Shown here: piece after piece, positions 44,340 through 56,238 of the stretch
How positions within the stretch are numbered: the stretch's first letter is position 1
Layout: each line of letters starts with the position of its first letter
NCBI GenBank assembly: GCA_947623455.1
Contig: OX392532.1
Coordinates: 24,278,792-24,342,791, forward strand
Length of the DNA: 64,000 nt
Direction of reading: 5' to 3'
Origin: Mimachlamys varia
Lineage: Eukaryota > Mollusca > Bivalvia > Pectinida > Pectinidae
Program-made: the position numbers and the translations under genes
The notes under the pieces: generated by a model
Seen by the model: the letters and a program-made list of their open reading frames with translations, nothing else
Told to the model about the DNA's origin: nothing
The model's database searches: none

Positions 44340-47300
44340 ACAATTAAGGAACTCTCCCATGTTTGTGGAATGTGTGAAAAGGTATTCCGCAGAAAAAGTC
44401 CCTAGTGGAACATATTCACAACAAGCATGGAAACAAAACCTTCCAGTGTCAAAAGTGTGAGGAGAAGTTTGGCTATATATGAAATCGAGCTCGTCACGAA
44501 AAGAGTGGCTGTAGACCAACCCTCGTTTTGAGACGGTTTGAATGTTGTGACTGTCAAGTTCAACTCCCTACCTACAGCGCGCCAGTTATTACAACATTCC
44601 CGTATCCATCAGCGAGGAACGAACGAGACCTGCACAAAGTACGGTAACTACGCCGAAGAGTGACACTTGGGAATGAAACAGGAAGTAGGTCTTATACACG
44701 TAGAACATGTAAAGAGAAATTTCCTAATAGGAAAGTTTTATACGTTCATCATATGAAACACAAGCAAGAAGGAGCTGGGTTGAAATTACAGGAAATTCCG
44801 TGGAGTAATGATGAAGCCCAGTGGGATGGAGACGACAAACTTCGAGAGGTGTACGAAACGAATACACCTCTCATCATTGAAGAAAATGTCAGCGGCCCCG
44901 TAATATCTATGGCAAACAAACCACTGAGGCCTAATTTCGGTGTTGAAATTGTCATCAATGCCGTGGACGAGATTTATGAAGGTGAGTAACATTCATTTAC
45001 ACTCAACCTTTCCTTCGGATTGATTTTCCGAAATGCAGAGACCGGAGAATGCTGTTATTTCCGTCTTTATGGAAATGGGAGTATTTTTGACCAGCCACTC
45101 CTTATCAACAAGCGTCGAGATGTAAATGGAAAGCTGCTGAACAAATTGGAGAAAATGGATTTAATAGAATATATGCCCAGGCAGCGGGCAAGCAGTAAGT
45201 GGAAACCAGTACATCTCACTAATATACATATTACTATTTTTAGGACCAATTGTCCCCTCGACTCTGGACAGACAAATCTTCCTCATTATATAATTAACAA
45301 TAGGAACATTAAATCATTAATTCAGGACACAAAGGGAAAAAGATATAATGACATCCTGTGCCTTTTTCGGTGTTTGGTCACACATCAACAACAAACCCGA
45401 GTAGAGCTGTCCGTCAAACAGCATTACAAAACGTGGAGCAACTACTAAAGAAGGAAAGGACTAGGGGACATAACTCTTATAGCAAATCACAATTACATAG
45501 GTGTATACTGGCCGAGATTTCGGAGTTTGAACAATGTTTTAATGTCTTTATTAACATTTATTCCCCGAGTTCTGAAGGTGTAGCCACTGTGAAAGACGAA
45601 GTACTGGACGCTACGAGTGTCATGTACTTGAATTTATATGAAAATCACTTATCGTACGTCAAAAAAAATATAACAGCTTACTGTCGTAAATATGAGTGTG
45701 AAAACTGCGAAAGACTTTTCCCAACCTCATTCATGTGCCTAAAACATCAACGCATGTGCACCGGTATTACAAAATCACATTCTCTCGGGGGATACTACCA
45801 ACTAAATACTACAATTTTTGACAATTTAGAGCAGAACGACATTATTATCGTGGTTTATTGTGTATGACTTTGAAGCGATGCTGAAACCTAGTACAAATCA
45901 AACGAAAACAGAGAAACTTTCTTGGACCAAGGTACACGTACCGATCTCGGTGAGTGTATCCTAAATGTTTTGTGGATAGTCCGACAGAATCCATGACTAC
46001 GTATATGAGGGCATATCTGTGGAAGTGGCTTTACTTGCGAGGGAGCGATGGGGAAATGCGATAGAAAAACTTGAACAACGAATTCAAGATGCAACCGAGG
46101 AGGAATTCGTTACAAAAGCAATGGACCAAAGACTCATGGAAAAGTTTTTACTTTACTGTAAGCAGACACCTGTCCTTAAATTTAACTCGTCAAGGTATGA
46201 TTTGAATTTAATCAAGCAGAAAATTTCTCAGAAACTTCATCTTGACGATCCAGGAAATAAACCGTTTACAGTAAAAAAAGTGCAACGCATATAGCTGCAT
46301 TAGTAATACTACATTTAAGTTTTTAGATATTTCAAATTATTTAGTGCATGGCTCATACTATAGTAAATTTTCAAACGCTTATGGAATTCAAGAACAGAAG
46401 GGCTATTTTCCATATAAGTGGTCTGACAGTGAGCGGAAATTGAACTATACGTCACTTCCAGATCAAGGGGGATTTTTACAGCAAATTGAAAAATAATAAC
46501 ATTTCATTTGAAGAGTACGCGTTTTGTCAGACTGTTTGGAAAGAAAAACACATGTGTAAATTTACAGATTTCCTGTTTTGGTATAACAATTTAGATGTAG
46601 GTCCTTTTGTTCATGCAGTTAAAAATCTTCAAAAATTTTATTTTGAAAAAAATATCGATCTATTCAAGGTGACCATGTTAGTGCCTGGAATCGTCCAACG
46701 GATGTTATTCGATGCTGGAAAAAAGATGGGGGTCACTTTCTCCCTTTTTCATAAAAACGACAAAGATCTGTTCGATACAGTGAGAGGGAATATTGTTGGC
46801 CGTCCTTCAATTATTTTTAACTGACGATCTTCTGTTTATTAGGGAGAATCGTCATAAGCTATGTCAAAAAGTTGTAGGCATGCTGCGAATGCTCTATATA
46901 TATGGGCTATCGACCACAAAATGCCGGTTGGCCCTTATTTACGGAGGGGGGAATGGATTTCGTCCAGAGCTACGTGAAAAAATATATGAGTGCATTTTAT
47001 TGGCTGGAATGGATAAGTAAGGAGCAAGAAATCAAAGTCATTCAAAGCTTAAAGCTGACAATGCAAGTTAAAAAGCTTTCTTGTTGATATTTTAAAAAAA
47101 AAAAACGGCCAAGTAAAATTTTTAGAAATCTTCTGAGATGCCCCCTTACAGGTTACTAAGGAATGGCAGATATTTTAGTTTTTGCCTTGCTTGGTAACGA
47201 TAGTCGGCTTCCTTGGGTATAAAAGGCACCCAGGCCGTCAAACCGGTTCTCATTGTTGTGATGAATCCGCACGGCGACACTTCTATAGACCTATATAGCT

Positions 47301-49228
47301 AGCCAACACATACTTACTGATTTTTTTACGATATTTTCGATCAGTATCTGAAGAACATTGACATGGATATTGAAGGTGTTATTATACCGATATTATACAA
47401 TATGAGCAAAATAAAAAAAACAATATATTACACCAAAATTCGTGCGAATTAAAAACAAGTACATGAATGACAACTAATAAACCTACCTTAGTATTAAATT
47501 GGAACATCATGTCGCTACGAGTAATCAGTTCCTGTGTGAAACATTGCTATAAAATCCATTTATTTCCATCAAAATAAGTTCCCCTCACTCGCATGTGTTC
47601 GTGCACGTGTTTTACATAATCAAGACTATGTTCGCGTGTTGCACTACATTTTCATTACAAGCGCTTTAGTGGCAAGGCGTAATATTATAGGTAGTATTAG
47701 GAGCGAGTACATATTCTGTTCGGAACGTTTCGCTCTGCTTCCGAATGTAAAATCAACATGTCGATGTCCATTACGTATACATAGGTGAAGGGACAATTAG
47801 GGTGTTTTCAGTTTTAATTTTTTCGTTTTGCTCTGGCACATGATTTATGATGGTGGCTGAGGGAGTGACCATCTTCATGTAACTTCAACTTCAAGGTAAG
47901 TGTGTGTTTGTCATTCCAGTTTTGTAACTCTAGTGTCGCCTGTTGTGTCCGCAGGTGTGTTGCACTTTGCACGGCCAGTGCTCATGTAAAAACCGGTTTG
48001 ACAGACCGGGTGCCTTTTATACCCAGGGAGGCCGACTCTCGTTTCCAAGCAAGGCAAAAACTAAAATGTCTGCCTCTCCTTAGTAACCTGTTAGGGGGCT
48101 CCCAGAAGTTTTCTGAAATATAACTTTGCCGTATTTTTTTTTTTTTTTAAATCTCAACAAAAAAGCTTTTTAACTTGCATTGTCAGCTTTAATAACAAAT
48201 GTGAAAAACGAACTGGACCGTATCCCATAGATAAAAATTGTCCGGAAAAAAAATGGTGCTGCAATTTCACGGTTGCTATTTTCATGGCCATCAAAACTGT
48301 CCACTGACAAGAACCATAAAAAACGAGAACTGAGCGAGGTTATAACGTCACTGAAATTTGGGAATGTGAATTCAACGACTTAAAACGCAAAAGGCAGAGG
48401 CTACAACAATTTATACAAGAAAAACAACAGAAGTTTGATCAAAAACACAAATCAAACGTGAGTGAAGATGAAATTATCCAAGCTGTACGAAATGAGGATC
48501 TTTTTGGAATGCTAGAAGTGGACATAAGAGTACTGGAGAAATGGCCCAAGGGGTTTCGAAATACCAAACGGACTCCTTACGAACATTTTAGTGAAATGTC
48601 CCCTATTTCCTGCACCACAGATGTTCCTTTCGAATGTATAGGAAAAGACATGCAGAATCACGTCAACTCGCAAGGTGTAAGCACAAAGCCGCGAACTCTA
48701 CTTGTGGGTGGGGTGGTATGAAGGCAGAAAGGATCATGATAGCAACACCACAATTTAAGTGGTATATTGATCATGGATTGAAAATCACGCACATCCATCA
48801 AACCGTGGAGTATAGTTAGAGTGTACCATTTTCAAATCTTGATAAAGATGTGAGCGATGCTCGTCGCACGGGCGCGAGACTTGCAATTATCGCAGAAACG
48901 TTTAAGCTGATTGGAAATTCCTGTTATGGAGGATTGATTATGGACAAGTCGAAACACGTGTCGATTTCATATGTAAGTGGAGACAACAAGGTCGCCACTT
49001 TCGTTAACAACCCCCGTTTTCGGAATTTAACGTGTTTGTATAAAACAAATAAATACTATGAAGTTGAAATGTCAAAACCTAAAATTAATTTTGATTTGCC
49101 AATTCAGTTAGGTTTTTTTCATTTTACAACACGCCAAAATGCGAATGCTGGAGTTCATTACGACTTTATTGACAAATTTGTAGAACGGACAGACTTTGAA
49201 TACTGTGAAATGGACACCGATTCAGCCT
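44340..49228 (+). pseudogene. Type-B DNA polymerase with C2H2 zinc fingers (decayed)
   Basis: Segments in order: zinc-finger motifs near 44355-44500 (CGMCEKVF; CQKCEEKFG); a linker at 44660-44986; 45032-45446 (ETGECCYFRLYGNGSIFD; RYNDILCLFRCLVTHQ); a finger at 45695-45757 (CENCERLFPTSFMCLKHQ); the exonuclease Exo I motif VYDFEAML at 45861; 46186-46215 (NSSRYDLNLIKQK); 46486-46824 (FLFWYNNLDVGPFVHAV; PSIIF); after the TTAA insertion, 48458-48720 (LFGMLEVDIRVLEKWP), motif B KLIGNSCYG near 48907 and motif C EMDTDSA near 49208-49228. Known role of the family: replicating the element's DNA with 3'-5' proofreading. At least ten stops or frameshifts, a 1.1-kb insertion, and truncation right after motif C make it dead. 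Which branch of element polymerases it belongs to needs a tree. Confidence 0.75.
47053..48188. mobile_element. TTAA-flanked non-autonomous DNA transposon, copy 1
   Basis: Perfect TTAA on both sides (47049-47052, 48189-48192). TIRs of roughly 200 bp begin 'agctgacaatgcaagttaaa' and also share 'ccttgcttgg' and 'aaccggtt' blocks. No transposase. TTAA duplication points to a piggyBac- or Kolobok-type transposase acting in trans. It interrupts the polymerase pseudogene. Sister copy at 60440-61266. Confidence 0.85.
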
Positions 49229-49250
49229 AAACCACGGACAGCTAGCGCAT

Positions 49251-49267
49251 CACACCCATCGGGTGTG
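49251..49267. repeat. 7-bp perfect hairpin downstream of the polymerase
   Basis: CACACCC-ATC-GGGTGTG lies 22 bases after the truncated polymerase frame and before the right TIR. Function unknown; may be chance. Confidence 0.4.
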
Positions 49268-49346
49268 TTGAACACAAAGGAGAAAAAAAATGAAATAGTT
49301 TTTCTTGAAAAAATTGCAAAAGTGATATAGTCATATAATTTTTTTT

Positions 49347-49480
49347 TTTCAAATTTTAAATTTTAAAAATTGTACCCGTCCTTTTTTTCGCTTGGCCGAT
49401 CATTTGGTTGACCCATGGCCGCCATCTCTCGATCATTGGGTTGACACATGGCCGATCATTTCGGAGTATTTTATAAACCT
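49347..49480 (-). repeat. Right inverted terminal repeat of the polymerase element
   Basis: Reverse complement begins 'gtttataaaatactccgaaa' and continues 'tgatcggccatgtgtcaac', matching the left TIR with one fewer internal submotif. From 49481 to 49850 no gene is seen; an AATAAA at 49757 could belong to a lost LTR of the gag fragment. Confidence 0.8.
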
Positions 49481-49854
49481 GCATACTTTACTACTAACTG
49501 CCTTCATCACCCCTCAAATAATCAAGCGAGTTCTTCAATATATTTAAATGCTTTGCTAATTTCCCCCAAATTGTGAAAGTGAATTGTCTGATTTTGAATG
49601 ATTTTGTAAGTTAGTACGGCTGTTGTTTCCCTTCAAATTGTGTGAAATTAACCAAAACTCATTAGGTCTTGAATATTGTATTGATAATTCTTATATGAAT
49701 ATTTAATATATGTCATTGATTGTAAACACTGAATTTGTGACACTTTGACTCGGACCAATAAAGAAGACAGACGTGAAACATTTTTCTCTGCATTATATTT
49801 TACAGAATTCAAAATAAGAAAAGATGAAAACTTGGAGTTTCCTCAACATCCCAT

Positions 49855-50610
49855 ATGAAAGAGCATTCGAAGAGGATAAACAACAGACCATTAAACTACA
49901 GGGTGCGCCATTCACATTTTTCACGCTTTAACAGTATGTTGACGACTGCAACAACAACAACAACAGGTGCCACAAACCCAACATCTGTCACCACAGTCGG
50001 ACCCGTGCAATTAACATCTGCTAAACAAGATTCAACCCAAAACGGACTTGCAGTAACTACTACCACTGATAGTTCCACTCTTCTCAGGGTAGCTTCCACA
50101 ACTTCTTCCTCATCAAGTGTTAGAAACTTGCCACCTTCTCCACCAACACAGCCACAACAGACAGTCATAATGTCTGGCCTTGGTGTAACCTTGCCAAAGT
50201 TTAATGGCACCGATGCCCGATTATGATGGAACTCTATGGAAGCTCTCTGAGGACACCATTGCAGGACAAGGTTGTAATTTTGAGGGCAGCGCACAAGTAT
50301 GGATAAACAGCCTGCTGAAGAGTCAAAAGTGAACCTTTCTGTGCTAAAGGATGCCTTTGATGACCGCTTCAATAAGAAACAAATGGACATTAAATGTATG
50401 TCAATAAAGCAGAGTGCTACAGAAAGCAATGACACTTATTTTGCAAGAGCAGAAAAATAGGCCCTAGGACAGATAATGCCAGTAGAGGTCAAAGTGATGG
50501 TTATTATGCAAGGTTTAAAACTTTCAGTGAAGAAGTGTGCCCTTGGAAATGAGCCAAAAGTCTCGATGAAAATTTTAAAACAATACAAAGGTCAATATTG
50601 ATATAACACC
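49855..50610 (+). pseudogene. Gypsy-type gag fragment
   Basis: Thr/Ser-rich N-terminus (TTATTTTTGATNPTSVTT), then MSGLGVTLPKFNGTDARL, the usual start of the capsid-like domain (LPxFxG). After frame breaks come ESKVNLSVLKDAFDDRFN, YFARAEK (stop) ALGQI and KVMVIMQGLKLSVKK, matching Ty3/Gypsy Gag. It lacks zinc knuckle and pol. Several frameshifts; a different family from the 26-34 kb element. Confidence 0.65.
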
Positions 50611-50629
50611 ATATTGACATCAAATATCC

Positions 50630-50970
50630 TTAATTTCTATCCCCCGCTTTCACCGAAACGGGGGTATTATTTTTGGTTTGTCCGCCTGTCCGATCGTCCA
50701 TCTATCTGTCTGTCACACTTCGTATATGTGCAAAAACGACAACAAATATTATCCGACTTTCTAGAAACTTGGTCACAAGGTAAAATACCTAAAGGGCTCG
50801 GCAGTTGATATCGCAGTTGCCTTTCATCAAGGCGGTTGGGTTCGATTCCACCATTAGTCATGAAAATTTATGGGGTCACCTGCCCGTTTCTTGGTACTCC
50901 AGTTTCCTTCTCCAATAAGACACCACCACCCAAACCGGTTCTAACTAACTAACTAGCTGAAAATACTAAG
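50630..50970 (+). repeat. Dispersed repeat plus tRNA-like SINE
   Basis: First part has 'cccccgctttcaccgaaacg' and 'gggggtattatttttggtttg'. Second part (50790-50970) has 'aaggcggttgggttcgattc' (B-box-like GGTTCGATTC) and ends 'ctaactaactaactagct', the same end as the 81-bp satellite at 3454. Not a functional tRNA. Confidence 0.55.
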
Positions 50971-50990
50971 CACTATGGCGGTATTAAAAT

Positions 50991-51073
50991 AAGAGAATAC
51001 CGAAGCGTCAACATAATCATAATCCAAACTCAAAATCGAATAAACCAGGGGCAAAATTTGAACAAAGGAAAGT
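50991..51073 (-). repeat. Penelope-like 3' tail, copy 3
   Basis: Reverse complement of the tail: 'gagaataccgaagcgtcaac', 'ccaaactcaaaatcg', 'gaacaaaggaaag'. Truncated after ~80 bp. 51074-51356 shows nothing else. Confidence 0.75.
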
Positions 51074-51356
51074 AAATTAGTGTCAAACAGACTTACAAAA
51101 AATGAAATTATATTTTTTTTCTGAAATCATCACACATATGTATACAATGTGTTTGATAATATATAATACAGATAGGTAGTCGATTAAGGAATATATGCAC
51201 AACAAGATGTGGCCAAACGTCAATCAAATATGTTTTGTTTGAATTCAGCTTCGGTTCCTCAACCATATTGATACAGTAGTCCTTACATGAGTTTTTTTTT
51301 TAGTTCAAATATACGATATCTGCTTTTTCGGCATTGAGAATTGTACTGTCAAAAGC

Positions 51357-51450
51357 AGAAATACCAAAGCGTCAACAAAACCATAGTCCGAACTAAAAAT
51401 CGATTAACCTAGGGGTAAAGTAAGAAAAAAGGAAAGCTCTACATGGAGAC
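51357..51450 (-). repeat. Penelope-like 3' tail, copy 4
   Basis: 'gaaataccaaagcgtcaac', 'ccgaactaaaaatcg', 'tacatggagaccc'. Same orientation as copy 3, about 365 bp away. From 51451 to 51900 only repeat-like 'cgttcgt/ccgtccg' DNA is seen. Confidence 0.75.
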
Positions 51451-51899
51451 CCTTGAATTGGTCTGCGATCCTTATCCAACCAAAACTGATTTGTGATTAT
51501 GGTGATGGCAACGTTTAAATGACTAATGAACCTATGCAATACATATCAATCCTACGTAACAGTATATTGCTTAACTGGAACTGTAAACCAATGTGTTACA
51601 GTTAGAATTACGGCCAAGTATCCACCTTGGTTCCGTTCGTTCTGCGGTAGGCCTGCGTGCGGTAATCGTTCGTCTACCGTTCGTTCTCCGTCCGTCATTT
51701 GCGTCTGTTTCGTTCGTATCGACTGAAACGTTCCGTTCGCTCCGACCGTCCGTCCCGTTTTATTATTTCATTCGGCAGCCGTTTAGTTCGGCTAATCCGT
51801 TCGGCGTTTCCGTCTTTTTGGGTGAAGATGCGCGCGCAGTTTATCATCTCGAAAATTTAAATGGCTGCATTACAGGATCTCACGCTTACCTTCAGAGTT

Positions 51900-52450
51900 G
51901 AGATGCCATTATACGACTTAGTGACAAAGGCTACGGAGTTGGAAAGATCAAGAAAACGATCGAACACACAAACAACGTTGCAGTAACATGGAAGTCGGTG
52001 CGGCTGTGTGTTCGAAGATTGAGGGAAACCGGATCTATCAGCGACAAAAAGCGGACAGGTACGCAATTAAAGATTACGGCAGGTGTACGCCAAGTCATTC
52101 AAACGTGGTTGACTAAAAACAATGAACCGACTAGTATTGATATTTGTGCGAGACTGAAGACAGAACTGAATTTGACTGTGTCTAGAACCACTGTGAATTG
52201 TGTTCGTGTTGAGCTTGCAATTGGTTGGGTAACGAAAAAGCTACAATACTGCCAGCTTATTTCTAAAACAACAATAGAGCCCGTGTGAAATGGTGCATAG
52301 ATGCCCTGTCCAGGAAATATACCTTCGCTGATGTTATCTTCACAGACGAAAAACCGTCGAGATGAATTCAAGTGGCCGCCTGTTTTTTCACAATTCGAAA
52401 TGTGGAGAGATGCAGATAGTTTCAAAAAAAAAAAAGACAGAAACCAAAGC
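51900..52450 (+). pseudogene. Tc1/mariner-type transposase, N-terminal fragment
   Basis: The frame 51905-52290 encodes LSDKGYGVGKIKKTIEHTNN, then VRLCVRRLRETGSISDKKRT (bipartite helix-turn-helix/paired-like DNA-binding region), LTVSRTTVNCVRVELAIGW and YCQLISKT. After a frameshift near 52265 it continues VKWCIDALSRKYTFADVIFT-DE, where the Asp is the first catalytic residue of the DD[E/D] triad. The second and third catalytic residues are absent. A poly-A run (52426-52437) lies near the break. Inactive. Confidence 0.7.
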
Positions 52451-52522
52451 ATGCCTACAAGATAAATATAAAGTACAGTAGGTTAACTTACTGTAATGCT
52501 TTCTAATATATTATATTGGCAG

Positions 52523-52650
52523 AAATGATTGTCAGATATTTTTTTACCTTTCTAGAATATAGCCCCTCCCACTACTATGTCACAGATATATAGTAGTGGG
52601 AGGGGCTATTCGAGAAAGGTAAAAACAAATATCCGACAATTATTTCAAAG
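52523..52650. repeat. ~128-bp near-perfect foldback
   Basis: Arms of about 58 bp (left contains 'tatagcccctcccactacta', right its complement) separated by ~8 bp 'cagatata'. Arms also share 'acctttct' and 'attgtc' blocks. Could fold as a single hairpin. 52651-53153 holds no supported feature; a short frame at 52863-53051 is not convincing. Confidence 0.85.
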
Positions 52651-53153
52651 TGACATAGGTCCGGGCCTAGCTCCTGTGGTAGTAACCACCTCGTTAAAGG
52701 TGATATGAAACGACATTGGACATTCATATAGGCCTAATTAGGCTATGCTTTTCTTTTGACGTAATGGATTTTTTTTTTTTTTTTACATTTCCAATTGTTT
52801 CAAGATTCAAATATTGTTTTCACTGTTTTTACAGGCGTGCAGTAAAGTCTCAGTCATGAATTATGGTGCCTGAATCATGCAAAGCTGTAATCACATCTCA
52901 GCATATCGTCGGACATTACGTTATCAACGACATGATGGTTCCGACGCCTTTGCCATCTTGTAAATATCTCATAAACTCTCGCGTGGTTCCTCACCAGGTG
53001 TCGTCTGCCTTTTGCCCACACAACAAGAAACGCTTTGATCAAGAAAAATAGACTTTGCGTTTCAAACGAGCAGTTTTATGTGCATCAATTGATAAGATTT
53101 CGTTTTAGCTGAATCGATACGTAAAGCATCGGGCTGGAGAGCCAAGAGTCATT

Positions 53154-53304
53154 AAGAGTTCACGCACGATGATAGTATTTACAAATGATTGGCCACGTCT
53201 TGAAAGAGTCCGTCCTCATGGAATAGTGGTTTTCGGATTATCATATCCTTTTATAGAAATCCACCTCCAACACGCGCGTTACTTCTCAGTAAGTTTTAAC
53301 ACAG
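53154..53304 (+). repeat. Left arm of a 4.5-kb-spaced inverted repeat
   Basis: 'tagtatttacaaatgattgg', 'agaaatccacctccaacac', 'cagtaagttttaacacag' are found in reverse complement at 57501-57669. From 53305 to 54640 no gene is recognised. Confidence 0.75.
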
Positions 53305-54649
53305 CGACGGCACTATCTTTATCACTTTTCCTCGTCCTATTACATATATACTTACGTACACGTATGCCCATTTACATACATCTTTAAAAACCTATCTGCA
53401 GCGTTCAGAGCCCCAGTGAAATTTCCGAAGGTCAGTGAACATAGTGCAAGATGACCCGAGTCTGATCATGTAATTTTTAGCGACATATCAATGAATTGTG
53501 CATTTTAAGTAACGCGAAATGTTTGTTGTGCGATGAATAAAACGCTATGAAAGGGCATATTTTACAGTTTACTTTCTCATAAAAAGGGAAATAATATGGT
53601 TGTTTTCAGACCCAGTGAAGTGCTATGGTATACTATTTCCATAAAAAGAATGTAATGACAGACAATGCAGTGTTTTAAACATACATTTCTACAACTAAAT
53701 GCTGACTTTTGCAAGTTCTGATATCACTACCGTTGACAAATAGTACACTTGCTATTTATATCAAAATGTGACATTTTCTGAAGGATAATCATTTAAAACT
53801 TAAATGTTGGTTTTTCCTCTGCTACAAAATTCGACTGGTGTGGTCTTCAATGTTAATGAAACGCTAGTGAGCACTATCGTCGATGACACAATATGGTGCC
53901 ATGGCGAGTAGCAGTAGGAAAGTGCCGACATTATAATGAGTAAATAACGAATTGACAGACAAACAATTATACAGGTAAGGTAAAAGATAGACTATTGTAT
54001 CAATAATATTAGGATATTTTTTTCACAATTGTTTCTTTTGCTATTTGCGATGGTTTATTACCCCGTCGAAAACCAGATGATCATATGCAACTCAATGACA
54101 CGAATATGTATTAATTAATGTTAGATTTTCTAAAACAAAACATTTCCCCCCATTTGTTTCTTTTATTTCACATTATCATTCAAGTTTATTAATTTATATC
54201 GTGACAAACTGTTGTGCCTTTAGAATGTTGCAATATTGGTCAATTTTGGATATATCATCGAACTACATAGATTATATACGCAGAATACCATTCTTATTTG
54301 CCGATAAGAAGTAACAGTAACACGTTGGGCGTTAATAAGATCACATCGATATATTTTTAATACGAACGAAGGGTCACATATATGTACAAAGAAACAATAT
54401 ACATATAGTGACATTGTCATTAATTATCAAAGGATCATTAGCATCTTTAAAACAAACCTTTAACTTTTCAAACCATTACACACACCAGGTATCGTTAAAA
54501 AACAGAAAGTAGACTTAAAACCTTAAGAGCAAACCAAAACTGTAATACAAATGGGTAATTTACAAGCTGTGTTGGCAAAGGATATATACAGGTTGACAAG
54601 CCTAAGTAGAATATCAATATATCTATTATATGTAGTGGAAGGTTTAATA

Positions 54650-54973
54650 AACATTATTCCGGGGTCGAGAGGCTTGTAGAGGAGATCAAGGCCTCTAACA
54701 AGATGGAAGAATACATAACTTCATGTGGGTTAAGAGACATTGAATGATCACACAATGGAAAGCGACAGATGCGTCTGAAAATCATTTCACGCCGTGAAGT
54801 CGCCAACGGCTGGGAAGACGATGCCTTAATCAAAGTAGAGCTCGACTTGGATCGAAAGATCGATAGACTTGGGGAAGGCTTCACACTGGGAAAGTTTTCT
54901 GGCTTCTGTCGGACAGGGAGTTGGGGTTTGGAGGCCAGGGCATACGGGCTTTGGAGGGAAGCGGCAGCAGCTT
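54650..54973 (+). other. Unidentified reading frame with one internal stop
   Basis: A single frame runs about 108 codons with a TGA at 54746: GVERLVEEIKASNKMEEYIT before it and MRLKIISRREVANGWEDDAL, then VELDLDRKIDRLGEGFT after it. Charged and helix-like. I do not recognise it. GC content is higher than the neighbours. It may be a degraded gene inside the inverted-repeat-bounded region. Confidence 0.3.
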
Positions 54974-55162
54974 AGGGCAAACTGGAGTACGGCCCGTCCT
55001 TTCGGTTACCTTAGGGTTATGGGAATACAACACTTCTACATTCACCTAACATTCCTCACAACCTACAAATCTGCCCAACAACATAAAATGTAGGGGATGG
55101 CATTGTAAACTTGACGGGGTTATAATGTGCTTAGATCAAACTTGTTCGGCAACTAAAGATAG

Positions 55163-56238
55163 TACGATGGCCGATAGCGGCCAGACATTTTTCTTTGCTT
55201 TTAAGTTTAAAAGTGTAACATGGTACACTTTCGTTGGGTACACTTTTCATCACTTTTATATGAAAAACTGTACCATGGTACACTTTTGTGAGGTACACTT
55301 TTCAACACTTTTATATGCAAAACTGTAACATGGTACACTTGTGTATGGTACACATTTAGTAGTCATTTGTCCCTCATTTACAGCCGAAAACGGCCATTGG
55401 TTACACATTTAATAACACAATGTCTTTTGAAGTTTGTCATTGGAGCCGCTGGTAATTTATTACTCTTAACATGAAAAAAATACTTGACATCTACTCACAA
55501 ACTGTATCACACGTTAGTACAGGTATAGTGTGGTCGAGGCATCGGGGTCCAAAAATATGTTTCACTTGAACTTTCTTCTGTTAAGTTGATTTTGCAGGAA
55601 CAGATCAATATTATGTTCAGTGACAGCTGAGATGAAGGGTTCCAGTTGACAATGTGGTTTCTGTTATATTATCCAACTGTAAGACAATCTTAATCACGCG
55701 TGGATTACAGTTACGTTTATATAAATCAATGTTGTTTCCCCTTTGGGTACCCACGTTAAATGATTAAAAAGGCCATGCGTTTTCCCTTTTTAACATTCCT
55801 CTACACGAAATGTCATTAATCAACATTTGGCCGCTTTTGGTCATCTAAAAGTGTACTATGTTACACATTTGACTGTAAAATTAAATAAAAGTGTACCGCT
55901 AAAAGTGTAACATGTGGTACACATTTGAATACAAATGTGTCTAAAACAGTACGGACGCTTTCGGCTGCTGGTGTTAAAAGGGTACAAATTTTATCGCTTT
56001 TATTTTCAAAAGTGTACCCCACAAAAGTATACCATGGTACACTATATTGTACCCCACAAAAGTGTTCCCCACAAAAGTGTACCATGTAACACTTTTAAAC
56101 ATAGAAGTGATGAAAAGTGTACCATGTTACACTTTTGACCATAAAAGTGATGAAAAGTGTACCCAAACAAAAGTGTACCATGGTACACTTTTAAACATAA
56201 AAGTAATGAAAAGTGCCTGGCCGCTATCGGCCATCGTA
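55163..56238. mobile_element. Palindrome-rich TIR element with TA target site (1.07 kb)
   Basis: Ends 'ta-cgatggccgatagcggcc' and 'ggccgctatcggccatcg-ta': perfect 18-bp TIRs and a TA duplication. TIR similarity continues for over 100 bp. Both arms hold many copies of the palindrome gtgtaccatggtacac and 'catcacttttat' spacers. No transposase. A TA site fits Tc1/mariner-type mobilisation (inference). Confidence 0.8.

Larger units (their letters stand above)
38569..49480 (+). mobile_element. Large TIR-bounded element with type-B DNA polymerase (10.9 kb)
   Basis: Outer inverted repeats starting 'aggttt.t.aaatactccg' lie at 38569-38762 and 49347-49480. Inside are a PC4-like ORF (39746-39967, minus), a spliced membrane-protein gene (41817-42767, plus) and a type-B DNA polymerase relic with zinc fingers (44340-49228, plus). 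Polymerase plus TIRs suggests a self-synthesising DNA transposon or integrated virus-like element (Polinton/Maverick or relatives). No integrase, packaging ATPase, protease or capsid gene was found, and no target duplication is clear. Subtracting later insertions the original was perhaps 8 kb. That all parts belong to one element is inference from the TIR pair. Confidence 0.55.

Noticed and set aside
38569..49480. Firm label as a Polinton/Maverick
   Set aside because: No integrase, ATPase, protease or capsid gene and no 6-bp target duplication were found; the polymerase alone does not decide it.
50800..50860. tRNA gene
   Set aside because: Only a B-box-like 'ggttcgattc' with poor cloverleaf; better explained as a SINE head.
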